DNA of 64,000 bases from Haematococcus lacustris. Its lineage: Eukaryota > Chlorophyta > Chlorophyceae > Chlamydomonadales > Haematococcaceae. Below, in pieces: positions 40,348 to 55,838 of the stretch (positions are counted from its first letter, which is position 1; each line of letters opens with the position of its first letter). The notes beneath the pieces are model-generated. The model was not told the DNA's origin, made no database searches, and saw only the letters and a list, made by a program, of their open reading frames with translations. The stretch covers positions 17,160,618 to 17,224,617 of the forward strand of contig JASKMD010000003.1 of assembly GCA_030144725.1 (NCBI GenBank), written 5' to 3'. The position numbers and the translations under genes are program-made.

Positions 40348-43163
40348 CAGGGGCGGGTGCTGCTGTGGGCATGGCTGCAAGAGGCTCGCAAGGTGGCCGG
40401 CACCTATTCCTACGCCGGCTGCCTGTCCCTCCCCCGCGAACTCTGGCTGGTTACCACCGAGCATCCCCTGGAACCCCTGGCACCTGACCCCAGCCCCTCC
40501 CAGGGCCAAGCAGAGAATGGCACGACCTCAACCCCAACAGCCACCACCCCCTCCCCCGAGGTGCCGGGTTCAATCCCTGGGGGGAGCACCTCCGTTTTTC
40601 CCAATGCAACCAGCTTACATAGCAGGAGCGTGGCAGGCAGCCAGGCAGGTCACAGAGTGCAGCAGTCACACCTGGTGCAGCTGCCGCCGCCTGAAATTGC
40701 TGCGTTGCGCATCCCAGGTCACTGTTGGGTGTATGACGCTCAGGGCAGGGGCCATGCAGCAGCAGCAGCAGCAGCTGATGGCTCCTGGGGCGGGGTGGGG
40801 GTGGGGGTGGGTCAAGGCCCTGCTGCCCTGTACGGGGAAGCTGAGTCTGGGTCGGGGCAGGAGTTGCCCACCTGGGCGCAGGACCTTCACCCCTCGCTAA
40901 CGACCTCAGGAACTGATGTACTTGATGGCTTGAGCAGCCTGAGCTGGTCAGGCCGCGAGGCACTGGGGGGTGGGGGGGTCCAGCAGGGGGGTCAGCAGGG
41001 GCAGCAGCAGGGGGGGCAGCAGGCAGGGGGGCCAGGGCTGGGGTCCAGCCCAGATTCGTTGAAAGGGGGGAGAACGAGGGAGGGGAAGATGGAGGGGGAG
41101 GCAGCAGGGCCGTCTTTCATGCCCTGGCAGGCAGTGCCTGGGAAGGGGTCTGGTGGCCCCCCCCGGCTGGTGCTGGGGCCAGGGGCAGCGTTTGCTGTGC
41201 CTAGGGTGGAGGGCAGCAGCCTGGACCTGGAGCTCTGCCTGTGTCTAGTCCAGGAGGGCCAGGGGGGAGGGAGGGCGGCAGCCTCAACAGGGCGGGCCAA
41301 GGCCCGTGCAGCAGCAGCAGCAGCAGCATCAGGGGTGGCAGCAGCAGGGGTGGCAGGGGTGGGGCCAGAGCAGACTTTGGGTGCAGGGGGTGAGGCGGAC
41401 CCACAGCAGGGGGTCACTGCGGCGGAGGGGCCGGTGGGCAGCAGCATGCAAGTAAGCCAGCAGCAAGCTGTTGCCCAGCACTTAGAATCCTTGCTGGCGC
41501 TAGGTGCTGGTGAGGGCAGTGAGGTTGAAGCGCAAGGAGGGCAGCAGCAGGAGGGGCTGGCAGTGGTGGGTGAACTCATTCCCGGCTCACACAGCCCCTC
41601 TGTTCATGTCCAGTCCGTGTCTGAGGCATTGCAAGCGCTGCAACTGCAGGGCAGGCCAGAGCAGCAGCAGCAGCAGCAGCAGCAGCGGCAGCACCAGGGG
41701 CAGCAGAGTCAGGAGCAGGGGCAGGCGGAGCAGCAGCAGGGGCAGCAGCAGGGGCCTGAACCCCATGACGAGCCACCTCGACTGCAGGCCACTGGTTCAG
41801 AGGTGGGGTGTAGAATAGGGTCAGAGGGGGTAGGGCCAGGGCAGACAGCAGCAGGGCCTACAGGCGAGGTCTCAGAGGCTGGCCTGCCTGGCGCAGCTGA
41901 TGCCGACACTGCTGCTTTGACAGCATCGGGGGCAGAGCTGGAGCCAGGGGCAGGGGGGGTGCCACTAGGGCTGCTGCCTGGTCGTGAAGCACGTGCGAGT
42001 GAGCAGGGGGGTCAGGCTGCCTCCCTCCCCGACAGCCCCCAGGGGCCCGGCGGGGCAGAGGCGGAGGCAGAGGACCCCACCGGGGGCATGGGCCGGACAG
42101 AAGGGGACCACCCGGACGCTGTGGCACCTGCCCCACAGGGCGCTTGCAGTGGCCTGCTGCTACGGGCGTGGCAGGCGGGGCAGGAGGGGTCGGCGGCGCT
42201 GCTCTACTGCTGGGATACCCAGATCCTGGAGGTGGGGTCAGGGCCAGGGCCAGGGCCAGGGTCAGGGTCAGGGTCAGGGTCAGGGTCAGGGTCAGGGTCT
42301 GGGTCTGGGTCAGGGTCAGGGCGAGCGTCTGGGCGGGGGTTGCACAGGGGCAAGGGTGGGAGCAGGGGCTAGGGGGAGTATTAGAGGGAGGGCAGGGACA
42401 GGGCCCAAGGCTGTGCCATGACAGCAGCAGCCACCAGGCCCTAGGTGCCCATGTGGCTGCAATGTGTCTGACCAGCCTGTGTCCAAGATAGCCAGCTTGT
42501 GTTTAGAGCCCCCAAATTTCAGAGTTTTTACTGCTTTGCCTTAGGTACGCTGCACTTCGTCATCCCACCCTGACCCTGAAGGCCGCAATGGTCGGGGCAC
42601 TCCCTGCCTTGCCTGACCCGGTCTGACCCCTGCACCACCCTGCTCTGCATTTTGTTGTCCCACGCTGAGCGTGCTTAATGCTACACGGTGTGACCAGGTG
42701 GTCTTTGAGGCACTGGACCCCGAGACGCACGAGTTCAGCCTGGCAGCGCCTGGTTGCCGCCGCGTGGGAGGCAAACTCATGCGCCCACCCCTCCCTGGCC
42801 AGCCCATGCACTTGCGAGTTTTGTTGGACGCGAGCCTGCTGGAGGTCTTTACAGGTGAGCGCGTCGCTGCGAGTCGGGTGCGGGCTACATGTTCGCGAGC
42901 GCCAAAGCTGCATGTCCTCAAACCCGCTGTCAGCGCAGAGCGGGAGAGCGCTTGTGCAAGCCCTGGGCGCGCGCTTGTGCATGTGCCCGTTTGGATGCGC
43001 AGGTGGCGGCGAGGTGTTGACGACGCGCGTGTACCGGGGTGTCGGGCCGCCGGGGTCCGGCGCGGGAATCGAGCTGGTGTCTGTCGGCTGCAGCACGGAG
43101 GTGCTCAGACTGGCGGCGTACGAAATGGACAACTGCCTCACCATCCATGATCCTAATCCTTAA
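35364..43163 (+). CDS. GH32 beta-fructofuranosidase (invertase)-like protein
   Basis: GH32 enzymes hydrolyse sucrose or fructans using a five-bladed propeller and a C-terminal beta-sandwich. Exons carry the motifs in order. The first exon, ending 35468, has FHLAPAEGWLNDPN (nucleophile Asp codon 35460-35462). Next come GPLVYRDAYHM (about 35571-35606), FFQHLPGSAAWGF to WGHAASK (35786-35854) and DLVHWELLPHAIMPTEG to GCFSG (36437-36677). Then GWRDPYLV (exon ending about 37669; Asp codon 37653-37655), GWTMLIGSGIKGQGG (37899-38005), VVWECP (acid/base Glu codon 38506-38508) with HFLCISPDA (exon ending 38851), GPFRLDLGDVLYAPNTV (39017-39839), and GRVLLWAWLQE with GCLSLPRELW (from 40349). The C-terminal domain is LRVLLDASLLEVFTG (ending 42854) and 43003-43163, stop after HDPNP. 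Splice phases checked at several junctions agree. Large Gln/Pro/Gly-rich insertions (38.5-39.0, 39.1-39.7 and 40.5-42.3 kb) make it far longer than typical family members. The start is uncertain; no clear signal peptide is seen at the ATG at 35364. Confidence 0.85.
39885..40345. repeat. GGCCCTGACCCCCT minisatellite and (CTG)n tract in invertase intron
   Basis: Units of ccctggccctgacccc repeat seven times (39898-40010). Two CTG tracts (40208-40232 and 40274-40345, the latter about 24 units) precede two near-identical copies of ttcaggggcgggtgctgctg (40230s and 40345s). The second copy carries the splice acceptor of the exon at 40349; the first is a potential alternative acceptor. Confidence 0.7.
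42232..42330. repeat. GGGTCA hexamer repeat
   Basis: About 14 units of ggg(t/c)ca in the 3' part of the invertase locus. Whether it is coding or intronic is unclear. Confidence 0.8.
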
Positions 43164-44034
43164 TCATGTAGGGGTCAAGCAGACCCTGACGAGGTCTTGA
43201 CATGACGTGGGCAAGATAACATAGGCAAGATAACGGCAAGGAGCGTGACTACCAACGTGATAAACAGGCCAACGCTGCTGAGTGAAGCTTTTCATTTTGT
43301 TACCTTGTTGACAAAATCTCCCCCACACCCCATTGACGCCCTAAAACGGTTTACACTTCATTGCACACCCAATGCGCCTGCGCCTTGCTGTGCAACCAAC
43401 GCGAAGTATCTCGACTAGCAGTTCGCGTTGCTCCGCCCTGCACATCGCTACGACGACATTGATGGGCAAGGCGGCCGTCGAGCACGTTCCAGAAGGTCAC
43501 TGCCAGACGTCGCCGTGCACTGGTGTTGTTCAAACCCTGTACTGCTATCCCTGCATGACCACCCTTGTTATTTATCGTTCACGTTGACCATCCCGAGCTC
43601 CTGCAAAGACAGTGCGGCAGGCATCAGCATCCAGCATGTGGGCTGAGCCCTGTCATAGTGCCTGCTGTCTACACGTCGTCCATCCCGAGCTCCTGCAAAG
43701 ACAGTGCAACAAGCATCCAGCCTGCGCACTTGGCCTTGCCATGGGTGCTTGCTGCCTGCTGCTAACCTCCCAGCTGCAGAGAAGCTGCACCTGAGTCAGC
43801 CCACCTGGTGGCTCACCAGCAGGTTCCACTTTAGCTTTGCTGACTGGTGAGGCCCCAGCAAACAAACTAACCCCTCCCATATGCTCTTCCCTCTCTTCCC
43901 TTCCTGAACCACCCAGGCCCATCTACCCCTACCTGACCCTCCATGCTGCCACCTTGCCTGGGTGTGATCCCATTGGTGTTCAAACCGCAGCCACGCGCCA
44001 CATGCCAACGCCGTTCCATGCACTGGCAGTGCAG
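43164..44034. other. Intergenic or 5' part of pirin gene
   Basis: A 30-bp direct repeat (catcccgagctcctgcaaag) occurs at about 43590 and 43681. I looked for the N-terminal pirin exon here and did not find it. Confidence 0.4.
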
Positions 44035-47863
<3,829 letters not shown>

Positions 47864-48201
47864 GTGCGTCACACATTTGTTGCACAGTATGCTGCCTAAT
47901 AGTCCCAATACTGCCCTTTGACATGCAAACCTCCTTTCACATACAACGAGTTGAGCTTATGCGTAGGGTCATCATACACTGTGGTTCTAGCATGGGGAAG
48001 ATAATCAATAGCGTGACATTGTGTATCGGTGTGTTGGCGGTTCGTTAATTTGGTGGTAGCGACCAAAGGCTGCCCGTAGACCCTATTAACACAACCTTGA
48101 TGATAGTGCCCGACACCCTATTTATTGTTGCATTGCAGAAACTATGTCACTCCGATGTCACTTGTGTGCACATTTGCATTTGATAATGAGTGAGATAATT
48201 G
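47864..48201. other. No gene recognised before assembly gap
   Basis: May hold a pirin intron. Nothing else was seen. Confidence 0.4.
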
Positions 48202-48701
48202 NNNNNNNNNNNNNNNNNNNNNNNNNNNNNNNNNNNNNNNNNNNNNNNNNNNNNNNNNNNNNNNNNNNNNNNNNNNNNNNNNNNNNNNNNNNNNNNNNNN
48301 NNNNNNNNNNNNNNNNNNNNNNNNNNNNNNNNNNNNNNNNNNNNNNNNNNNNNNNNNNNNNNNNNNNNNNNNNNNNNNNNNNNNNNNNNNNNNNNNNNNN
48401 NNNNNNNNNNNNNNNNNNNNNNNNNNNNNNNNNNNNNNNNNNNNNNNNNNNNNNNNNNNNNNNNNNNNNNNNNNNNNNNNNNNNNNNNNNNNNNNNNNNN
48501 NNNNNNNNNNNNNNNNNNNNNNNNNNNNNNNNNNNNNNNNNNNNNNNNNNNNNNNNNNNNNNNNNNNNNNNNNNNNNNNNNNNNNNNNNNNNNNNNNNNN
48601 NNNNNNNNNNNNNNNNNNNNNNNNNNNNNNNNNNNNNNNNNNNNNNNNNNNNNNNNNNNNNNNNNNNNNNNNNNNNNNNNNNNNNNNNNNNNNNNNNNNN
48701 N
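48202..48701. other. Assembly gap of 500 N
   Basis: Exactly 500 Ns, a typical placeholder size, so the real length is unknown. Confidence 0.99.
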
Positions 48702-48820
48702 GTCACGTGCCTCGTCACGGCCCTCGCCACAAGCGGGGCCAGCACCCCCTTTATTGTGGTGTGGTACGTGAGAGGTACCAGTTGGGTTGGAAGCACAACA
48801 GGAAAAGCATGGCAAAAACA

Positions 48821-48894
48821 TGTCTCCGGAGAGGCTCGAACTCCCGACCTTTCGCGTGTGAGGCGAATGTGATAACCAACTACACCACAGAGAC
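48821..48894 (-). tRNA. tRNA-Val(CAC)
   Basis: On the minus strand the 74-nt sequence starts GTCTCTG and ends CGGAGAC plus discriminator A, giving a 7-bp acceptor stem with one G-T pair. The D region reads GTGTAGTTGGTTATCAC, matching the A box; the anticodon arm is TTCGC-CTCACAC-GCGAA with anticodon CAC; the T arm GGGAG-TTCGAGC-CTCTC follows. There is no intron and no encoded CCA. It lies next to the gap and upstream of nothing recognisable. Confidence 0.95.
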
Positions 48895-49828
48895 CGGGTC
48901 ACGTCCACAGTCGGCTGTGGTCGGCCAGCACAGACGACTGTGTACGAACCTGATGGTAGTTGTGTGCTTGTAGTGCTATATATAGCTGCATTTTGATGAT
49001 ACACAATCTCTGACCAAAATGTAGACAATGCACAATCTCTGACCATCAGGACTTTTTATCCTACTTCCGCCTATGCTGTGCCACTAGAACGTGTCCGCTT
49101 ATATTGGCTCCGGGCCAAAATGCTAATATTAGTTTATATACGAGCTAATATTAGCTACAGCGGCTAGTATGAACTACAACGAGCTAATGTGAGCTACAGC
49201 GAGCTAACATGAGCTAATATGAGCTACAGCGGGCGATACAGGGAGCTAATGTGAGCTACAGGGAGCTGATATGAGCTGATTTGAATTCTAATATCAGCTG
49301 GGGGGAAACCGCCCTAGGTGCCACACGTGTCATTCGGGGTTCCAGAGCATCCGCTGCTTGTGGTTAAGCAGGCAGACAGGGTGTCACGTAAGCTTGTGAT
49401 TGGTGAGTGTCCTTGTTTATGCAAGTGCTGCAGGCTATGGGCCTATCAGCATTGAACGATTTGAAACATGACATCACACATAACATACACACCGCTTCAA
49501 CTTATAAACACAGCATTTGCTATTCACGGGTTTCTCTTTCCATGTACCAAAATGTTGTTGATGCCTTCGGTACCATCCGTCTATACTGTCACAGTTATTT
49601 GGCAATCTACCGCTATTGCGCACTTTTCCGATTTTTGCAAAGATTCTGACTCAATCTATAAGCACCGAGGTTAGGTTACTAATACAATCACAGTCTTTGT
49701 CACACTCTCTAGGGGGGGTGCATGCCGGTTAGCTACAAAAGTAACTTCAGTCTTTTTCACACTTTATGTGCAAAAGAATGCAGGGACGCAACTGCATGCA
49801 ACAGCACCGCCGCTTGCTGCAGCCAGGC
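48895..49828. other. No gene; AT-richer GAGCTAATATGAGCTACA repeats
   Basis: 49125-49300 consists of imperfect tandem gagcta-a-tatgagctacagcg units, far more AT-rich than the surroundings. The rest shows no gene signal. Confidence 0.6.
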
Positions 49829-49956
49829 TCACCTGCGAGAGTACAGCTCGACCAGCGCCTGCACGGCCTCAGGGGGGAGCGCCGGCAGCCGGTCACTCAG
49901 GATGTGCGGCTCCAAGGCGTCCAAGAACTCAGGCAGGGGGCCGACAGGGGACGGCT

Positions 49957-50002
<46 letters not shown>

Positions 50003-53000
50003 TGGTAAGGATGGTGGCTGGGTGCTGGACACTGTCAGCGCTTCCAGCTGCTCCTGCGCTTGCTGGAACAGTGGCATCACTCGCTCAAACAGCGTGCGCT
50101 GGCTGCCGAGCAGCAGGCAGCAGCAGATGGCTAGGCGGGCGGTGGCTTGCACCTCTGCTACCACTGCAGCGGCGGCGGCAGAGGAGGGGGAGGAGGTCAG
50201 GCAGGCCAAGCTCGGGGGGGTAGGGGGAGCCACCTGCCCCTGCCCTTGGCCCTGCCCTTGACCCTGCCCCTGCTTGTTCAAAGCAAGTTCTTGGCAGTTG
50301 CTGTTTGTGGGTTCTGACACGGCAGACCACACAGCCTGCCAAATGGCCCCCCCGCCCCCCAGCCCCGGCCCCCGCCCTTCTGGGTTGTGTGCCATGCTGG
50401 TCACACATGACTGCAGCTTCTGCTGGGTGTGAGACAGAGTGATGGCCAGCAACCATTGGGTCAGATGCTCCTGCTGGGCCACGTCAGCGGCGGGTGACAG
50501 CTGGCAAGCTGGGGGTGTGACCCAAGGTGGTTGAGGTGTGACCGTCACTCTGGAAGAGGTCATGGGATTGTGACATGGCCAGGGCGAGGGCTGCAGTGCG
50601 CTGTGCCTGCTGGGTGCGGAGGAAGTCAAAGCCAAACCAGAGGGCGAGCCGGGTGCTTCCCAACATCCTGCATGCAAGCACATGCAAGCTCATGCAAGCT
50701 CATGCAAGCTCATGCAGGCTGCTGTAGAAGGCTGCTGCTACTCTATGAAAAACACACGAGTAAACCACTGACCACTGAGATTGCCCTCACACCCCCTCCC
50801 CGCCTTGCACCCCCTCACCCCCCCTCCTCACACCCCTCACACCCCCGCAGACCTCTCTGCTCCCTCACCTGCAGCGTCCTCAGCCTCTCCTGCCAGGCCA
50901 TGAGCCGGCAGCAGTACACGTTGCCGCTGGCCCCCAGCACCAGCACCCGGCTGCCTTGGCCACAGATGGCGTGGGGGCAGGCAGGGGTGACCCTCACGCC
51001 CGCCGGCCCTTCCCCAACCCCAAGGATCAGGTGAGGGCTGGGCAGCGGGGTGTCAAAGCACTCCACCTGCTCCCGCACCGCCCCCTCTGACCCCACCACC
51101 AGCAGCCGTATCTGGAGCCCGTGCAGCAGCACCACCCCCAGGGCATCCCCGTCATACCTGGCAGCCATGCAAGCATGCAAGCATGGTCGCATGAAGGGGG
51201 GAGTGCATGAGGGGAGGGGTGGGCACTATGCCTGCTTGACAGGCTAAACTAGGAAAGGGCTAATGTGTGCGTTCGGTGGAGGTGTGTGAGAAAAGTGATG
51301 GGCAGAGGAGGGGAAGGGAGGGGGGGGAGGGAGGGGGGGGAGGTAGCATCACCTTGAAAAATCACACATAATGTTGCTGCATGGCTGGCTGCAGGGCATG
51401 GAACTCACCAGTGAAGGCCCAGGACTCCCCCAAGCTCCTCACTGCCCAAAGAGTGACCCAAGGAGTGAAGCCCCCCCCTCCCCCCACCCCCCCACCTCCA
51501 GCAGCCTCCTCCTCGCCCGGCTCCCCCTCCCCCTGCCCCTGCCCGTCAGCCCCTCCCCCTCCCCCTCCCACCCCTCCCCCCCTCCTCCCCTCCCCTCTGG
51601 CCAGCAAACCACTGCCTGACAGCATTCACTGGGAACAGGGCACCCAGCTGCTTCACCGCCTGGGGGGTGAGGGCCTCCCCCCCCATCCCCCCACCTCCCA
51701 CCCCTGCTGCTGCTGCCCGCCCAGCTGCCCCTGCTGCAGCCGCCGTGACCGCTTTGAACAGGTTCCTGGTCACTGACCCAGAGCCAGGGCCATAGCTGCC
51801 AGGAGCCACGCCAGGGGGGGTAGCCAGCCCTGCTGCTGCTGCTGCTGCTGCTGACGCCCCTACCTGCTGCCGCTGGGTAGAGGTGCTGCTGCTGCTGCTG
51901 CCGCTGAGGAGGGGGGGGCCTGGGGTGGGGGGGAGGCTGCTGCTGCTGCTGCTGCCGCCATGGGTCTGCATGGCGACCACTCTATGATCTCCCAGGAGTG
52001 GGACCTCAAGGAATGTCACACTTCCGCCACATGCAACCGCCAGGCTGGCATGCGGCATCTGGACCACCATGGGGTCTGTGCCAGGGCTGTCCTCCCCCTG
52101 ACGCAGACCCAGACCACCCTGGCCCTGGCCCTGGCCCTGGCCGGCAGGGTGGGCTTGCGCGGGCCATGCAAGTGTGACCACCCCCGGTGCATGCTCTGGG
52201 CCCCTGCGTGCATGAGGTGCCCAGGCAGCTAGAGGGAAGCTAGGGGAGGAGGGGGGGTTGGGGGGGGAGGGGAGGGCTGCCCCTGCTGGGCCCCTGGGGG
52301 CTGGGGGAGGGAGGGAGAGCAGCAGGGTGAGGTCACCTGAGGGGCGTAGCCGGGCCACATGCACACCTGACGAGCAGCACAGGGCCATGACCCCCTCCCC
52401 CACCACCACACTCCCTGGGGGGGTGGGGGCAGGGGGTGGGGTGGGGGGTGCAGCAGCAGCAGCAGCTGGGCCGTTGCCGCCCTCCCCTGCCGCCCCTCCT
52501 CCGCTCCTCCCCCCCCTGCCCTTGTCCACAAGCCCCAGGGGGGGGTGAGGGGAGGGTGACGCTGAAGGGGGTGAGGTGCTCGATGCTGCTGATGACCCCC
52601 AGCCCCCCATCCAGCAGCGGCTTAGATGCGGTTGAGGTGCGCAGCAGCAGCAGGTTGGTGTTTAGGCTGTGGGCCACCAGGCGCCCCCGCTTGTCGCAAG
52701 TCAGCAGCTGCTGGGTGGCGCGGCCGGGCAGGAAGGACAGGTGCGTGACGGGCAGGTTGTGCTGACCACCTGGAGGAGACCAGGGGGGGAGGGAGGGGGG
52801 GGCACGGGAGGGGAGGGGGAGGGGGGGGGTGCTGGCCACCTGGATGAGGAGGCCAGGGGGGGAGGGGGGAGGGGGAGGGGGGGGGCAGTGGGTTCTGGTT
52901 GCAGAGGCGGGGGTAGGGTAGTTTGGGGGGGAGGGGGTATGAGTGTAGTGTCAGGGGGGGGGGTGAGGGGGGCAGGGGACAGGGGGGCTGAGGGGGGGGG

Positions 53001-54667
53001 GGCTGAGGGAAAGGGGGCTGAGGGGGGGGAAGGGAAGGGGGGAAGGGAAGGGGGAAAGGGGGGGCTGAGAGGGGGGGGGGGATTAGTGCAGTGTCAGGGT
53101 GATATAGACCCTTGACGGCAGTCAAGGGTGCAGGGGGGTTAGTTTGTGGGGCAGGGGAGCTGATCTCTTGCTGCCAGGCAGCAGCAGCAGCAGCAGCAGT
53201 CCTGCCCCCTGACACCAACTGGCGAGACTCACCAGGCAAGCTGCGGGCCTCCTGCTGACCCCCCATGACGGCCCCTGACCCCCATGGCCCTGACCCCCTG
53301 GCCCTGACCCCCCTGACCCCCTTGGTCTTGACCCCCCTGACCCCCCTGACCCCCCTGACCCCCTGACCTGTGGAAGTGCTCTCCCCTCATGGCCCCCCCC
53401 TCACCCCGCTAAGGGGGTCACGGCACCCCCACTCACTCACTGATGTGTGTGATGAGGCGTGCTGGCCGGCGCTGCAAATCCCACACTGTCACTCCCCCGC
53501 TTGCATGCCCCACTGCCATCCACATGGGGTCCCCCGCCGCCGCCACGTGTGAGAATGCCAGTGACGTCACACCCTCCGCCTCACTCTTCACCTCCCCCAG
53601 CAGCATGAGGGAGGCATCAGCGGCAGCCAGGCCCCGGGCGAAGGCGGGGTCAGGGCAGGGGGCGGCTGGGAGAGGGAGGGGGGCAAAGGAGGGGAGGGGG
53701 GCGGCGGCAGCGCCTGCAGCAGCTGAGGCGGCAGAGGCGGCGATGGAGGGCAGCTGGGCCACCAAGGTCACCCCCAGGGCAGTCCCCAGCGCCACCACTG
53801 GACCTTGCAGGCTAACCACCTGCGCTGCAACCAACTCCAACCACTTAACTGACTGCCCATTACCCCCTTCTCCGTCTGACACCCCCAACATGCACTCCCA
53901 TGCACATCACACTTCATCACACCAGGTCACCTACGTCACACTTCATCGCCCCTATATCACTCCTAGGTCACGCCACCCACCGTGACAGCGCCCAGCCCAG
54001 CGTCCCCAGGCAGCCCCCCCCTCCCCTGGCCCAGCCCCTGCTGCTGCCCCCCCTGGCCTGGGCCCTGGGGGGTGGCAGCAGCCGTGAGGGCCGCCGGGCC
54101 CCTGGCCAGTACGGCAGGGAGGGAGGGCAGCAGCTGGGGCAGGTGGCACAGCTTCAGGGCGCAGCTGCCGCCCACCATGGCCCCCGTGGCATCGGGCCGA
54201 CCCAGTCTGGGCCAGTCCGCCCGCGCCCCCCCCAACAGCTGCTGCAGCTGCTGGTCAGGCGGGGGGGAGGACACCAGCGAGGGGCCTGCGGGGGGTGGGG
54301 GTGGGGGCAGGAGGAGAGGGTAGGGTGGGGGGGAGGGGCACCAGGACCAGTGCCTGCCTGCTATAGTGTCATGCAACATAGCTGCTCAGTGGCCCCCACA
54401 TCCTGTGTCACCTGGCAGGCATCAGGCATGGCCCTCATCACCCACCCCCCTCCACCCCAGCCGCCCCCCCACCCCCCACCCCTTGTAGTACCCACCTACC
54501 CACCAGGCATGGCCCTACCAATACCCTGGGTGTGAGGGTGTGAGGGTGTGAGGGTGTGAGGGTGTGAGGGTGTGAGGGTGTGAGGGGCCCCCTCCCCCTC
54601 AGCTGGTGATGGGGACCTGCACAAAGCCAGCCACCCACCACACCCAGCCCCCCACCCACCCACCCAC

Positions 54668-54713
<46 letters not shown>

Positions 54714-55750
54714 CAGGAGGTGCAAGGGCCCCCCCTCTCCCTCCCCCCCCACCCACCCAGCAGCAGCGCCTGCTCCGCCCTCAGTGCACGCTGCAGGGCC
54801 ACCTCTGGTCCCTCCTCACGCCGCTGCTGCTGCTCCAGCCGCTCCTGCTCCTGCGCCTGGCCCCTCTCCCCCTCCACCCCCCGCCACCTCCTGCTGCTGC
54901 TGCTGGCTCAGCTCCAGCCGCGCTACATCCTCCACAGACTGCTGGTTCTGCTGCTGTGACCCCTGCCCCCCCCTCCCCCACCCCCCCCCTCTCCCAGCCC
55001 CCTGCCCCGAGGCAGCTGCTCAGCGGCCCCCTGATCCACCTCCTTCACGCCATGCTCGCCCTGAAGGGGCCCTGCCGGCTGTAGCCCCTCACACCCCGCC
55101 GCCTCTCCCTGCACCACCAGCCTGCTGCCGTCCCCACACCCCGCCCCCTCCCTACCCTCCCCCGGGCCTGAGGGGGGAGGTGAGGAGGGCAGCAGGGCAG
55201 CGCTGGCAGGCTGGGGGGGACTGCTGTGACTACCTTCACCACAGCCACCTGGACACCTGGCCCCCGCCCCAGCGGCCTCGCCAGCGGTGGGGGATGGGTG
55301 CCCACCCGGGGTAGCAGCAGCTGGGCTGTGGGCAGTAGCCCCTGCTGCCACGCCTGCTGCTTTGGGGGGGCTGCCTGCCTGGGGGGAGGTGGGTGGGTGG
55401 GAGGCTGCTGATGGAGGAGGAGAGCCAAGACCATTGGGCTTCAGGGGGAGGGCCCTGGCTGGAGCAAGGTCGGCAGGGCTGGGTGGCTGCTGGTGGCTGT
55501 GGCCTGCTGGACGGGTTGAGCTGGGGCTGGGCTGAGTCCGTTGATCAGAGCTGACAGGGACCTGATGACCCGCGCTTGACGATGCAGCATGCGGGGTGGG
55601 GACGCGTGAAGCGCTGCGAGAATCAGAGCTCCCAGTGTCTTTGACACCGTTGATCGGGGAGCGTGTAGGCGCGACGTGCTTGTCCCCGCATGTGTGCTCC
55701 GTATCCTCATCGGACAGGAGCTCCGCAAGCAGGTCGTCTACACTGGCCAT
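49829..55750 (-). CDS. VPS8: VPS8-like CORVET subunit (partial, multi-exon)
   Basis: VPS8 is a CORVET tethering-complex subunit with an N-terminal beta-propeller, acting in endosome/vacuole fusion. The first exon from 55750 begins MASVDDLLAELLSDEDTEHT and is disordered and Pro/Ser/Ala-rich. Propeller exons include VTSLAFSHVAAAGDPMW with WMAVGHASGGVTVWDLQRR (about 53560-53440), LPVTHLSFLPGRATQQLL and CDKRGRLVAHS (about 52770-52650), VTFLEVPLLGDHRVV (about 52010-51970), YDGDALGVVLLHGLQIRLLV (about 51155-51095) and GSRVLVLGASGNVYCCRL (about 50960-50905). The segment at about 49915-49830 (FLDALEPHILSDRLPALPPE, then VQALVELYSRR) matches the conserved VPS8 region after the propeller. Exon borders between these blocks were not all resolved, and the C-terminal RING region is not found before 49829. 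Introns hold G-rich tracts (51300-51345, 52780-53090). Confidence 0.7.
54535..54715. repeat. GTGTGAGG and (CAG)n tracts in VPS8 introns
   Basis: About seven gtgtgagg units (54535-54585) and (cag)15-16 (54668-54713). Confidence 0.85.
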
Positions 55751-55838
55751 AGGCCATCTACACTGGGCTCATTTTTATGATTAGGACCGACTCCATCGAT
55801 TCACGGGAGCATGGGAGAGGAGCCATGGCAAGCAAGCG

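Noticed and set aside
40555..40600. tRNA/SINE-like ccgggttcaatccctgg followed by a T run
   Set aside because: Only the T-arm-like half is present and it lies in the extended invertase ORF.
48144..49046. ORFs spanning the N gap
   Set aside because: Unknown sequence; the apparent openness is produced by Ns.
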